DNA of 64,000 nt from Saccoglossus kowalevskii (taxonomy: Eukaryota; Hemichordata; Enteropneusta; Harrimaniidae), in contig NW_003125914.1 in assembly GCF_000003605.2 (NCBI RefSeq), positions 24,662 through 88,661 on the forward strand, in the 5' to 3' direction. Positions 1-10,356 of the stretch are shown piece by piece. The position numbers and the translations under genes are program-made. The notes beneath the pieces were generated by a model. It was not told the DNA's origin and did not search any database. It was given only the letters and a program-made list of their open reading frames with translations. Each line of letters opens with the position of its first letter. Within the stretch, counting starts at the first letter, position 1.

Positions 1-970
1 GAGTGTTGCGCGTCTTTAATAGTCTTGTGACTTAGCTCCGCCCCGACAATGTTGATAGCTTGGCCAAACGCGTTGATGAAAGAAGCAATATGATTGGCTG
101 TTGGTAAACTGATTCTAAACTGTGAGGGCATTGTTACATACACATATTCCTAATGAAATACTTCAAGGTGATAGTGGAGTGCTTCGCCGGAACATTCACC
201 TTGAAAATTCAAGATGAGTTATAAAACAACATTGTTTGCTTTCTTTCTCATATATAACTCCATAGTACATTTAGACCAATGGACCAAACCAATCCTTGAT
301 CTTACAAGAGTAATCTATAATAATTTTTTCGTTGACATATAAAGGTTGTTTCCAGATGTTCTACGAATGAATCAAAGTGTGAAGTTGGCTTTCTTAATTT
401 AATTGCCCGATTTGCATAATAATTATCCAATTTTCTACCTATTTCTCAAAACAAAAAAACAATTATTGCATTTCAATAAGATTGAACAACAAACCTGATT
501 AGTTTTGAATTGAAAATAGAACATACTAATTGCCTAATTTGCATATTATGCATAGTCATCACATTTCATTCATTTTCACGTTGTGCATCTCAAATAGCTG
601 ACAAATATTATTTGCCAAACTTCTTGTTTGAATAGAAAATCTTAAATTTTGAATAAATTTTTTAATATACCTCAAATGCTTAGGGAACTTCTCCCTCAGA
701 TTTCTTTGATTTTATATTGTACCTAATATATCACCATAGTGACAGATACGTTGACTTACACCCAGTAACTAAAAATGTCAAGGTCTCTCTACCGCCAAAT
801 CCAATTGACGCAATTGCACGACGGAGTTGGCCGCAATGTCGCCTGCACAGCAGGGCGTTGCCAATCGTCAAATGAACTTGCATAACATTTTGCCTATTTT
901 GTCGATAATTTTGATCAAGACTAGTAACCAGATATTTGAGAACAACACGCTGTATCGCTTGTTCAAATAA
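1..970. other. Upstream flank of LRR gene 1, no gene seen
   Basis: AT-rich sequence without a convincing coding region. It holds the first copy of a roughly 180-bp direct repeat (listed separately). I see no exon of another gene that ends here. Confidence 0.5.
218..402 (+). repeat. Direct repeat, copy 1 (partner at 3061-3240)
   Basis: The stretch starting GTTATAAAACAACATT and running to TGACTTTCTTAATTT-like sequence recurs at 3061-3240 in the same orientation with scattered substitutions and small indels. I do not recognise a known family. The two copies bracket the promoter and first exon of LRR gene 1. Confidence 0.75.
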
Positions 971-972
971 AG

Positions 973-1052
973 GTCACGTGACTAATACCCGGAGATAGCA
1001 CCGATTTTGAACTAATAGGTCATTATAAGTTGGACTTCGTCACTTGTGCCAT
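973..1052 (+). promoter_or_regulatory. Promoter of LRR gene 1 with palindromic E-box
   Basis: GTCACGTGAC (973-982) is a perfect palindromic E-box of the kind bound by bHLH-ZIP factors (USF, MITF/TFE). A TATA-like TTATAAG lies near 1024. The E-box, the segment with GAACTAATA, and the downstream GGACGACACGT-like exon sequence are all matched upstream of LRR gene 2 (7722-7867), which argues for a retained core promoter. The transcription start is inferred, not seen. Confidence 0.55.
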
Positions 1053-1132
1053 ATCAGTACACCCGCCTGTCAACTGAAGGACGACACGTTGAAAGCACTA
1101 CGCAATCATATTCAAGTCCAATCGAGACGAAG
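1053..1132 (+). other. Probable non-coding first exon of LRR gene 1
   Basis: Segment ending in GAGACGAAG followed by a GTAGGT donor at 1133. It aligns with the equivalent segment of the second LRR gene, where GATCCAG is followed by GTAAGG at 7868. The intron would run from 1133 to 4179, because the only plausible acceptor before the conserved ATG is at 4178-4179. The 5' end is a guess from the TATA-like element. Confidence 0.5.
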
Positions 1133-2758
1133 GTAGGTTTAACAGGGTAAAGTAAAATGCATCGGTATATAACACACAATTATTTCGCCAGACGGGTGAC
1201 GGTATTTGAAAGCAACGAATCAACAAAGATAACAGTAATGGCTGTAGGTTAGGCTCTGTATTTTTTCAGCTCAATGTTCAAGGTTTACACTGCGTTTATC
1301 GCATTTAAAACTATAACGTATAATTAGTAACCGACGTCTCTTTGTGTGAAGGGAGAAAATACATACTGCGCATCAACAATCATCAGAAAAAAAGAATGAA
1401 AACATGCTTTATATGCAAAGAAAAATACTTTACTGCGTCATGTCTTATTTCTTGTTAAAGTTAGATTAATAATTAACACAGTGCTTGGTACTGTGGGCGA
1501 ATACCGCCAAAAACAACGAAGATTGACAAAATATTTATTTGGCAATTAGGATACATTATCAATATGGTGCTTAATTTAATTTAATCTGAAACAGCTAGGT
1601 TGAAAACAGAAAACAAAATCTATTTGAACAATCTTGTTAATAATTGCTAACAAATACAATGAGTCATGGTTTCTGATGAATTGCGTTTAAGGAAGTTTTT
1701 CAGAAAAATGTAATTTCATGGAATTTATGCAGCATATGAATTGAGAAAAGACCCCCCCCCAACCCCACCCCAAATATGTCTCATTTTATAATATGTATCT
1801 GATTTTATTGTTTAATTACCAGCTGATTATAATTTAGTAACCAATGTTTTTCTTCTGTTTATTATATCTAAAGTCGGTATTTATATGCTTGTATTTTCTG
1901 TGGGTAAACAATAACCAACATGAACCAGCTTATATTGTTTATGGACTTAATTTTAATACACAATACATAAATATTCCTTGTATACGCCGCTCTTTCAATT
2001 TTGTTCAGTTTACAAATGTTATGTATATGTTACCCCTTCAAACTGTGTATCGCTAAACACCCATTTTGTTCATAAACTAAAAATCCCATGAATTTCCACC
2101 GAAATGGGAGTTCAAGTGAAAACAGATGATACTCCCAGATGAAAATACACGGGAATTTAATTTTCAGCTTTGTATATTACTTTTCGTTCTGTACATATTC
2201 AGCTTTTCAAATAGTATACGTTGTCTATGTTTGCCCCCTTTTGCGATCAGCAGGTAACATATAATTTGTATAAGCCACTCTCATCGATGGATTGTATAAA
2301 TTATACGACGAAATATGCATTTCGTGGAAAAATTTAGTTCTGTTGCCATGACAACTATTGTATATGTGCGACTAGCACCGGTATGCTACTTTGTTCTACT
2401 TTAGAAGTTATAGATAAAATAATTGTCAGTGGCTAGGGTGTCATACTTTACCCATAATACTTTGCTGGAGAATCAATATGATGGAAATATAAATTAATGA
2501 AATGTTGAATATCTAGTGAATGAAAAGTGATATAATAATAAACAAACTGTGAATTGCACTATCCTGCATTTGTGGAGCCATTTTATTTTGGAGCATCATA
2601 GTTTTAGCTTCCACTTTAACGATAAGCACGAGATGAAGGTTCACCTTAATGTATAATATAACACCTACTACTATTACTCCCAAGTTCTCTTGATTGGTAG
2701 GTGTATCTATACACACGACGAACAAAACAATCAATAGCGTTTACAGTGACATCATTGT

Positions 2759-2890
2759 TTAAAGCAGAGGGGTCGTCACCTGTGCATGCGCGAGAATTGA
2801 GTCCCAAGCGATGATAACAAAGCACGCAAAACACACAAAGGCTCATGGCTAGACGCGTGTTTGTTTGTTTTATAGTCACCTGTCACCCTT
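2759..2890 (+). mobile_element. MITE family 1, truncated copy
   Basis: Begins TTTAAAGCAGAGGGGTCGTC and contains the family core GAGTCCCAAGCGATGATAAC and AAAGGCTCATGG. The right end is degenerate. Non-autonomous DNA transposon remnant inside intron 1 of LRR gene 1; full copies are at 21644 and 30327. Confidence 0.6.
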
Positions 2891-3060
2891 ACTTGTTGTT
2901 TTATGCTGACCCCTGACTGCAGACATTGCTGCTAAAGTCATAAGGCAGCACACACATCCAGACTGTTTGCTTTAGCTGTCATACAGTTAATACATGATGT
3001 ATTACAGCATTCCCAAAGCACTATAACTACTGTATAAATACTACTGTACCAGTAGATACA

Positions 3061-3240
3061 GTTATAAAACAACATTTCTTTCTTTCTCATATATAACTCC
3101 ATAGTACATTTAGACCGATGGCCCACACCGAACCTTGATCTCAAAAGGCAAATTTATAATAACTTTTTCGTTGACATATTAATGTTGTTTTCAAATGTTC
3201 TACGAATGAATCAAAGTGTGAAGTTGACTTTCTTAATTTT
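3061..3240 (+). repeat. Direct repeat, copy 2 (partner at 218-402)
   Basis: Second copy of the roughly 180-bp unit, about 2.8 kb downstream of the first and in the same orientation, inside intron 1 of LRR gene 1. It shares the CTCATATATAACTCCATAG block and the GTTCTACGAATGAATCAAAG block. Confidence 0.75.
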
Positions 3241-4193
3241 CATCCTAATATAGTCAGTCCATGCTAGATTATTGGATATTCTGTTTCCTAAATTACTAAA
3301 CGACTTTTCTTGTTATAGCTCCATATAATTTATAGTATAATTTCCCGTTAAAGGTGACAATGCTTTACTAATCATTGAATTTAATTCCACCACATCTTTT
3401 ACTCCACTCCATAGCGGCAACCGAATCCTTTTGTAAAACAACGGAATCCGCCTGGGTTCGTTTGAATTTCAAAATGTTAGCATCATATGCGAACAAACCC
3501 ATCTTATTGTTATTACTGATTACCGATGAAAAATCATTCATACGAGTAGAAAATAAAAATTGGCACGATATTTTTTAAATTAAAAGGTAATTGAAGAGGC
3601 TAATTCGCTGGCATGATTTTTCTAAAGTATTGAGAACAAGGCTAACGTCAGTAATTAAGACTCACGCTCGGTCAAGTTTGTCAGTAATATAATGATTGAT
3701 ATTTTGCAATATTTTCTCCTGAACTAAAAGCAGTCAATGGTGAAGCGTGATTTGTAATGATCATGATCATGCACTTCAAAATATTTGGCAATAGCATCTT
3801 ACATTCAATTTTGAGCTCACAAAGATGCAGAATGGTTTATGAGCTATTGTACATAGTCGTTATATTTTTTATGAATTAAGCTTTGTAATTTATTGCGCAA
3901 TACTTAGACCAATTGTTTTCTGAATTTGTTCGCCTAGCTTTCTTTCCCCTTGATTCCTTTGTATTTGACAAATGCACGTTGTTGAATAGTCATTACCCAA
4001 TATGTCAACACAATCTGAAAAACGTCCTGGGAAGTTAGACAAAACTAAATAAAATGTGTTCCCGCTCGTGTGAGTAGGGTATGGACTTATCTGTAATTAC
4101 ACTTAATGACATATTGTGTCTAAACATTGTTTCACAAAATTAATTTGCTTACTATTCTTAATATTGCAGGTTTTTGCAGGAAGTGATTCGACC

Positions 4194-5843
4194 ATGGACA
4201 TGAAAAACTGGTTGGTTATTGCTGTCTTACTTGTGATCTACAAACCAATCGGCATATCAGCAGACTGCCCAACAGAGTGTCGCTGTAATTCCACTATATT
4301 TACAGTTGATTGCTCAAAGTCAAATCTCACTGAAGTCCCCAGTGATATTCCAATCGACACGGAAGTACTGGATTTACACGAGAATTTAATAGAGATTATA
4401 ACCAATGATTCGTTTATTGGTTTAGCTAACCTGACTTTACTGCGATTAGATGACAATAAGATTCACACAGTGGAGCAAAGTGCATTTCTAGATTTGGAAA
4501 AGTTGGAAGATTTAGATTTATCACAAAATGATCTTACCTCGCTAAACTATGAGATGTTTGAAGGGTTAGATTCGCTGATGAACCTTATACTTTCCAAGAA
4601 CAACATTGCTTCAATTGAAAATGAAACATTCAGCAGTTGCAACAAACTGATAGAACTTAGATTGGATAACAACCAGTTAACAACCTTTACCAACAAAATG
4701 TTCGATGGTTTAGTTAAACTAGAAGAGTTACGGTTATCAAACAACAAACTTTCCGGAAGTGTAAATGGAAACTCCTTCATTGATTTGAAGAGTCTTCAAA
4801 AGCTTTATTTAGATTTCAATAAGTTTAGTACCATCAAACCGGGTGCATTCAACGGATTGGAAGAATTGACTGATTTAGACTTAACGCTAAATGAACTAAC
4901 ACAGCTGACAGACGATTCCTTTAAAGGTCTATCTGCAATACAAAATATAATTCTAAGTAAGAATCGAATAGAAACCATCAACAGAAACACGTTCGTCCCA
5001 TGCCAGGAGATGATAAAACTGGACATGGCGTCGAATAGAATATACACGACCGAACCTTTCCAAGAACTGGCAAAACTGGAAATTCTGGACCTTTCAAGTA
5101 ATAGATTAAACGAATTATCAGTAGATTCATTCAAGGGGTTGAACAAATTGAAAATTCTTCAACTCAGATTGAACCAAATTGGTGTTGTTGAGGAGGGAGC
5201 TTTCAACGATCTGCAAAATGTTCAGCATCTGACGTTATCCTCCAATAAGCTGATGTTCATTGATGAAAACACGCTCACGGGACTTAAAAATGTCGAATCT
5301 GCTCATTTTGGGAATAACCAGATTGATCGAATTGGTAAAAATGTCTTTCGTGAATGCTGTTCAAATACTACAAATCTTGACCTGTACAATAACATTATTG
5401 GAGTAATTGATCCCGAATCTTACAACAACCTGACGAAATTAGTGAACTTGGATTTTCACGGCAACCAGATCAAAACAATTCCAGGAGAACTGTTCCACGT
5501 CTTACCTTCCCTGAATTACCTTGTGGTTACCGAGAACCCCCTTCACTGTGATTGTGATATGATTGCGTTTCGTGCTTGGACGGAATGCCACAACCCAAAC
5601 CTAGAACATTATTGTAGCACCCCAGAAGAATACAACAAGACGGCAATCAACTCGATTCCTCTATACGAGTTCGGCGACATTTGTGAATCAAGTTGCCAGG
5701 TTGAATCAGATTCGTTATCTACTGGAGTCTGGATTTGGATCTGTGTCGGCACTTTTGTTGCTGGTGTACTGGTCACTATCATGATAGGATTGTTCGCACG
5801 GAGAAGGCGCACCAAAGGTTACGAAAGAAATTATTCAACATGA
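4194..5843 (+). CDS. LRR cell-surface protein 1 (LRRNT-16 LRR-LRRCT-TM)
   Basis: Single coding exon for 549 aa. Residues 1-23 are a signal peptide. Cys25, 29, 31 and 40 form an LRRNT cap. About sixteen 24-residue LRRs follow (consensus LxxLxLxxNxLxxIxxxxFxxL), then an LRRCT cap starting NPLHCDCDM and closing with DICESSC, a TM segment around residues 513-535, and a basic 14-residue tail (RRRRTKGYERNYST). No TIR, kinase or other signalling domain is present, so adhesion, recognition or co-receptor use is more likely than direct signalling (inference). I chose the ATG at 4194: it has a good context (ACCATGG), sits just after the acceptor at 4178-4179, and is the exact start conserved in the paralogue. 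The upstream ATG at 4116 lies in the intron tract. A second AG 10 bp upstream (4168-4169) could serve as an alternative acceptor. A polyadenylation hexamer AATAAA lies at 6121. Confidence 0.9.
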   Translation: MDMKNWLVIAVLLVIYKPIGISADCPTECRCNSTIFTVDCSKSNLTEVPSDIPIDTEVLDLHENLIEIITNDSFIGLANLTLLRLDDNKIHTVEQSAFLDLEKLEDLDLSQNDLTSLNYEMFEGLDSLMNLILSKNNIASIENETFSSCNKLIELRLDNNQLTTFTNKMFDGLVKLEELRLSNNKLSGSVNGNSFIDLKSLQKLYLDFNKFSTIKPGAFNGLEELTDLDLTLNELTQLTDDSFKGLSAIQNIILSKNRIETINRNTFVPCQEMIKLDMASNRIYTTEPFQELAKLEILDLSSNRLNELSVDSFKGLNKLKILQLRLNQIGVVEEGAFNDLQNVQHLTLSSNKLMFIDENTLTGLKNVESAHFGNNQIDRIGKNVFRECCSNTTNLDLYNNIIGVIDPESYNNLTKLVNLDFHGNQIKTIPGELFHVLPSLNYLVVTENPLHCDCDMIAFRAWTECHNPNLEHYCSTPEEYNKTAINSIPLYEFGDICESSCQVESDSLSTGVWIWICVGTFVAGVLVTIMIGLFARRRRTKGYERNYST

Positions 5844-6507
5844 GCCTATATAAGCACAAGTAATATTGTCCACATTATATTTCTTTAATAGTTTAGATTC
5901 GATGTTTTATTTAAATGTTAACATATATTATTAATTCCTTATGTAGAAACTTTAATTTTTTAAAATGAAGTTACAATTGTAACGATTCTAAACGTATTAC
6001 CTTAACTGTTTATTATTATCTCACGTATTGTGGAATAGCCAGCTTGATATATGTATTATGTCTTTTATCTAGTATTAATGTTTTTCTAGTATTATTTAAA
6101 AACTATCTCTGCCTGTCAATAATAAACAAACTATAAACTATGAAATACAAGAAACAAAACTCATATCCATATAATATAATTAATGATGAAATGCAATTTG
6201 AGTCAAAGTCACGTCTAAGTAAAACGTGTTGTCACGTGTACATTGAAGCATGTGAGTATGTGCAGTAAATTCCATTCCATCCATTACTCTCATTAGAGTT
6301 AATATAAAATGATAATTGAGTAATTATATAAGGTCGCCGTGTTTCCACTTTAATGTGTGTGTTTGTATTATTATTATTAGGTTTAGTTAATCATATCATC
6401 TCTCATTTATCTGCCAGAAGTTTATTATATTAGACAAAATAATTGGGTGTTTTGAACATTAATGAATAAAATTCATTTTAGATAATGTCAGTATTAGTTT
6501 CATCCTG

Positions 6508-6508
<1 letters not shown>

Positions 6509-6543
<35 letters not shown>
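6509..6543. repeat. (ATT)n microsatellite
   Basis: Uninterrupted TTA/ATT run of about 11-12 units. Confidence 0.9.
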
Positions 6544-7398
6544 GTCATTATTTGCCATTGTTTTCTCCTCTATGTGACGTAAGCATATTGTTGATGGGAG
6601 TTTGTGCACCTGGGCTATCTTGAGTAAACTACAGAAGTGTGTAAGGTTCAATCTTCTCCAGAATCACAATGTCCTTCTCCCTGAAGGCCAGGTACACTAA
6701 GATTCTTGAATAATTGACTTGATTATTTGCGTTCGATATTACGGTTCAATTTGTTAATCCTCATATCTTGAGAAAACGTGTTTCTTGCTCGTATTTGGTC
6801 AACAAGTACTAGTAATTGTCATTTTGATATTATATTCCCCCAAAGAAATGTGAACTGGAAAGGTATACGGTATCATGTTAGTCAGAATAAACGATGCAGT
6901 TGACATAATACACTAAATACTGCCTTGTTAATGGATGCGTTATAACCAAACTAACATTGACACCATAAAATCCGACATTAATCCATAATACAATATATAT
7001 AATGTTTAAATCATTCGATCTAAATGTTTGAATTACGAGAAAAGAGAGACATTGTGCCTCATTAACTAACATGAACTTAATTATATTGACAAGATTAACC
7101 TTGGATTTATGAAACGCAATATTTTCTACTGATCATAATGATATTATAATAGCTTGGACATTCAATAACAAGATTTGTTTAATTTGGAGCAAGATTTAGC
7201 AGTGGTCTACATGTTTATGCTTGCAGCGGTATCAAATTGTCCATTTGGGCTCCTCTTAACTGTAATCAACAAAGACAGCAAAATCCTGATATAACAAGGC
7301 GATTTGCCGTGGTCTTGAATTCGAATCCCGAATACGAGATTCGTGTTTATGTATTCGTGATGACATTCGTACTACACATACTGTATTCTGTCATCCGA

Positions 7399-7523
7399 AT
7401 TGAGTCCCAAGCAACGATAACAACACACGCTAAAACCGCAAAGGCTCATGGGTAGAAGCTAGTTTGTAAACAATGACACACAACGGCCATCTGACTCATG
7501 CGTGACGTCTCCCCCGCTTTAAC
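7399..7523 (+). mobile_element. MITE family 1, 5'-truncated copy
   Basis: Starts inside the family core (GAATTGAGTCCCAAGCAACG), retains AAAGGCTCATGGGTAG and the right end CTCCCCCGCTTTAA. It lies about 200 bp upstream of the E-box of LRR gene 2. Confidence 0.65.
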
Positions 7524-7721
7524 ATAAGTTTATAAGTAAAATAAGCAAGTAAAGTAAATCCACTTTATGAATTAATAGAAAAAAACAACAACAAATGCTT
7601 TATAAATATTTTCTTGGATAGATATAGATTTATCCTGCTAAACACATTTCTGGGTGATTGTGAAATAAAAAATGGTATTTTGTATTGACGAGGGAACTTT
7701 TGCCCTTTGACACACCTCTAG

Positions 7722-7799
7722 GTCACGTGACTTATGTCCGTGATAACCTGTGCTAGCGTTCGAACTAATACGTAACCAATTGATTTTAAAACCTGCATG
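7722..7799 (+). promoter_or_regulatory. Promoter of LRR gene 2 with palindromic E-box
   Basis: GTCACGTGAC at 7722-7731 with a downstream CGAACTAATACGT block, matching the upstream region of LRR gene 1 in order and spacing: E-box to splice donor is about 145 bp here and 160 bp there. Confidence 0.55.
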
Positions 7800-7867
7800 T
7801 GAACAGAAGGGCGACACGTCGAACACACACCAGTCTGTTTTACAAAACTACTAGAAGTCAGATCCAG
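7800..7867 (+). other. Probable non-coding first exon of LRR gene 2
   Basis: GAACAGAAGGGCGACACGTC resembles the gene 1 exon (CAACTGAAGGACGACACGTT). It ends GATCCAG before a GTAAGG donor at 7868. The intron would run to the acceptor at 10341-10342. The 5' border is approximate. Confidence 0.5.
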
Positions 7868-10044
7868 GTAAGGATGGATTCGAATGATTTGATATGCACC
7901 ATCATGATAGCAACGGTTGGATATATGTTTATATATGTATATGTACAATATTGTATGCACAGACAACAAGATACCAGGAAGACATGCCAATCACTTATAT
8001 CATATTGAAGATGGTTGTAGTTTTATTACTAAACGACTGTGTAGCTACACAACTACACGGCGTAATCACCATGAATGTTGGTTACAGTGAGTGTAAAGTA
8101 AAAATATTATAATTGTTTCCCAGATAAGCGCTTGGTGATATTTCTATTTGTATAAAAAACTAGTGCTCGATCGTAACGACTATTGACGCCATCATTACCT
8201 GAAGCTAACAAAGTAATTTCATGCAGAATCAATGCAAACCAAAATTCAATCGTAGAAATTCAAGAGAACCCTCTTGGGAGAGAATATCGTTCTAGTAAAT
8301 GCAGTCAGTCAGTGAGGACTTTGGCTCTGACTTTGGTTCTGACTGGCACTGATCACCTCCGATAAATTTGAGTTTTCTAGGTGCAGCGTAAACAAATTTG
8401 CGACCGTTATGTTGAAAACGGTAGTCCAAATGTGCTCATTCAAAACGCCCGCGACGTCTGGATCGCGTTCAGTGTGAAAATATACTATGCGACCTTTGGG
8501 AGCGTGGATGCAAATAGAGTATGCATGAACAAGTTCAGATAAATGTGTAAAAATTCACACTGTTTTTTTTTTTTTTTTTTTTATAAACCAAAGCTGTAAG
8601 TGTATACCAAACCTCAGACCGCATGGCGGGAGTATCACGACAATTTTAGAATGAAACTGCAAAAGTTGTTCAACTATTGTAAACACCGCACAGCGCTTGT
8701 CGGGGCAACAATCATAATATTTACACTACACTGCAACGGCCATTGGTGAATACGCCGAGCATTCGTCTCGCTTTGCCCAGGTGTTACTGGTAGTACTGAT
8801 ATAACCACTTGAAATAACGCAAATATTACCCGTTATAGTCGGTTCTCTAAGCTGAAACAAATTAATTTCACCACATTTCGATATGTATTTTTGAAAATGA
8901 GTTATAACATGGCTTACATATATGGTGGTCCTCGCGCAGCGCGTGTTCGAATTTCAGGTAAATAAACAATGTATTTTACACGCGTTGTATACGTCGCTAT
9001 GAGTCCCACATCGAACAGAACGCGGCACGACGACTGCCGCTCTTTAAGGTAAACACATGGTAACTGGTAACAAGACAGGAAGTGTTGTAAGGTAATGATA
9101 AATTAGATAAGTAGTATGATAAATTACAGTCTGTAAAGTAACTAAGTAATTAGTGCGTGGGTAGTTGGCTACTACCAAAAATAGATGATCCTATTTTCTT
9201 GACTTAAAAAACAAGTTTTTATTCAATTTTTGTGTTCAGATATATACTAACTCTGGAACGGAGTGAAACGACCACCCGGCCAAGTCACGTAGTTATACAT
9301 AATTTATGGTCAACTAAACATAACACCAGCACATATATACTAATTCAAAATTATGGTAAAAGGAGCCCCTTGGATGTCTTGCACATCCGTTGGTGAATTT
9401 CTACTCGAGAAGCCCACACCCCACACCACCCCAAGACCAGTAAAATGGAAGATGATGACAAGTCCAGTAGTTATATTACTAGAAGAGTGGTACATGGCAC
9501 CGACATATTGCAACAACATATTATTATATTATTAATTAATATTATTATTATGTTTATTTTCATCTAGTTATCCTCTGGAACTCATGTTATAGTCAGTTTC
9601 ATTAAACCGAGAAACAGAAAAACAATGAAAGAACCCCTCCCTCCCGAAAGAAACGACAATTTTAGATGGGCTGATAGTAATTTTACCTTGAACCATTACA
9701 TCAGGTGCTGAACGCTTTAACCTGATCAGTATGTTTATATCAGCAAAGCTGTAACAGTCTTGTAACAGTGACGCATATAGTATATATATATATATAGTGA
9801 AATGCATTACATTTTTCTTGGGATGGGAAGTATTTTTCGTTGTTACTTTGTCTTTATTTCTTAACTCCCCTTATACTGATATAGTAATTAATGATATTAA
9901 TAAACAAATTGCTGTTTGCTTCTGTGTGGCTTTAAGAAAGAAAAGACATTAAATCACCTGACCCATAAATCATACAACAAGCTGACTAGATCAGACGGAT
10001 TTTAAGAAAATTATTCCAGATGTCGCCTTCTGTGTAGTACAGGC

Positions 10045-10210
10045 AATCCTCACCATTGCGACTGTGAGCTTTGTCACAATCCAATACACGAAAAATATAC
10101 CCCTCCAGAAGAATAAAACACGAGAGCGATCAACTCGATTTCTCCTCGAGTTTGCTGATATCTGTATCTGGTATTACACTGCCAGTTGTATCTGATTCTA
10201 TTATGCTCGT
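10045..10210 (+). pseudogene. Decayed LRRCT fragment of a third LRR paralogue
   Basis: Reads NPHHCDCELCHNPIHEKY, then TPPEE, a stop codon, and RAINSI, collinear with the LRRCT caps of both LRR genes (NPLHCDCDM, STPEEYNK, RAINSIP). About 20 residues around the FRAWT segment are missing relative to the intact genes, the stop falls after EE, and the following EFGDICES part is out of frame. It lies on the same strand about 130 bp before the coding exon of LRR gene 2, inside its intron. Confidence 0.8.
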
Positions 10211-10356
10211 AACATATAACGCCTGAATATGGATTTAAAAGAGTTGCAAATCAGTTTCAATCATAGTACATTCATCTAAGTGAAATTGGAAATGTATTGC
10301 ATTTGTGAATAAAGCGGCTATATTGTCTTTATAATTTTGCAGGAACCGAGTCGACC

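Larger units (their letters stand above)
5844..7721. other. Intergenic region between the two LRR genes
   Basis: Contains the 3' UTR and the AATAAA (6121-6126) of LRR gene 1, an (ATT)n microsatellite and a truncated MITE (listed separately). No further coding sequence is supported. Confidence 0.6.

Noticed and set aside
4116-4193. Upstream in-frame ATG that would add 26 residues resembling a signal peptide to LRR protein 1
   Set aside because: The added stretch is the polypyrimidine tract and acceptor of the intron. The paralogue has its conserved start at the internal ATG, which has its own signal peptide and good context.
7255-7335. B-box-like GAATTCGAATCCC
   Set aside because: No A box or cloverleaf upstream.
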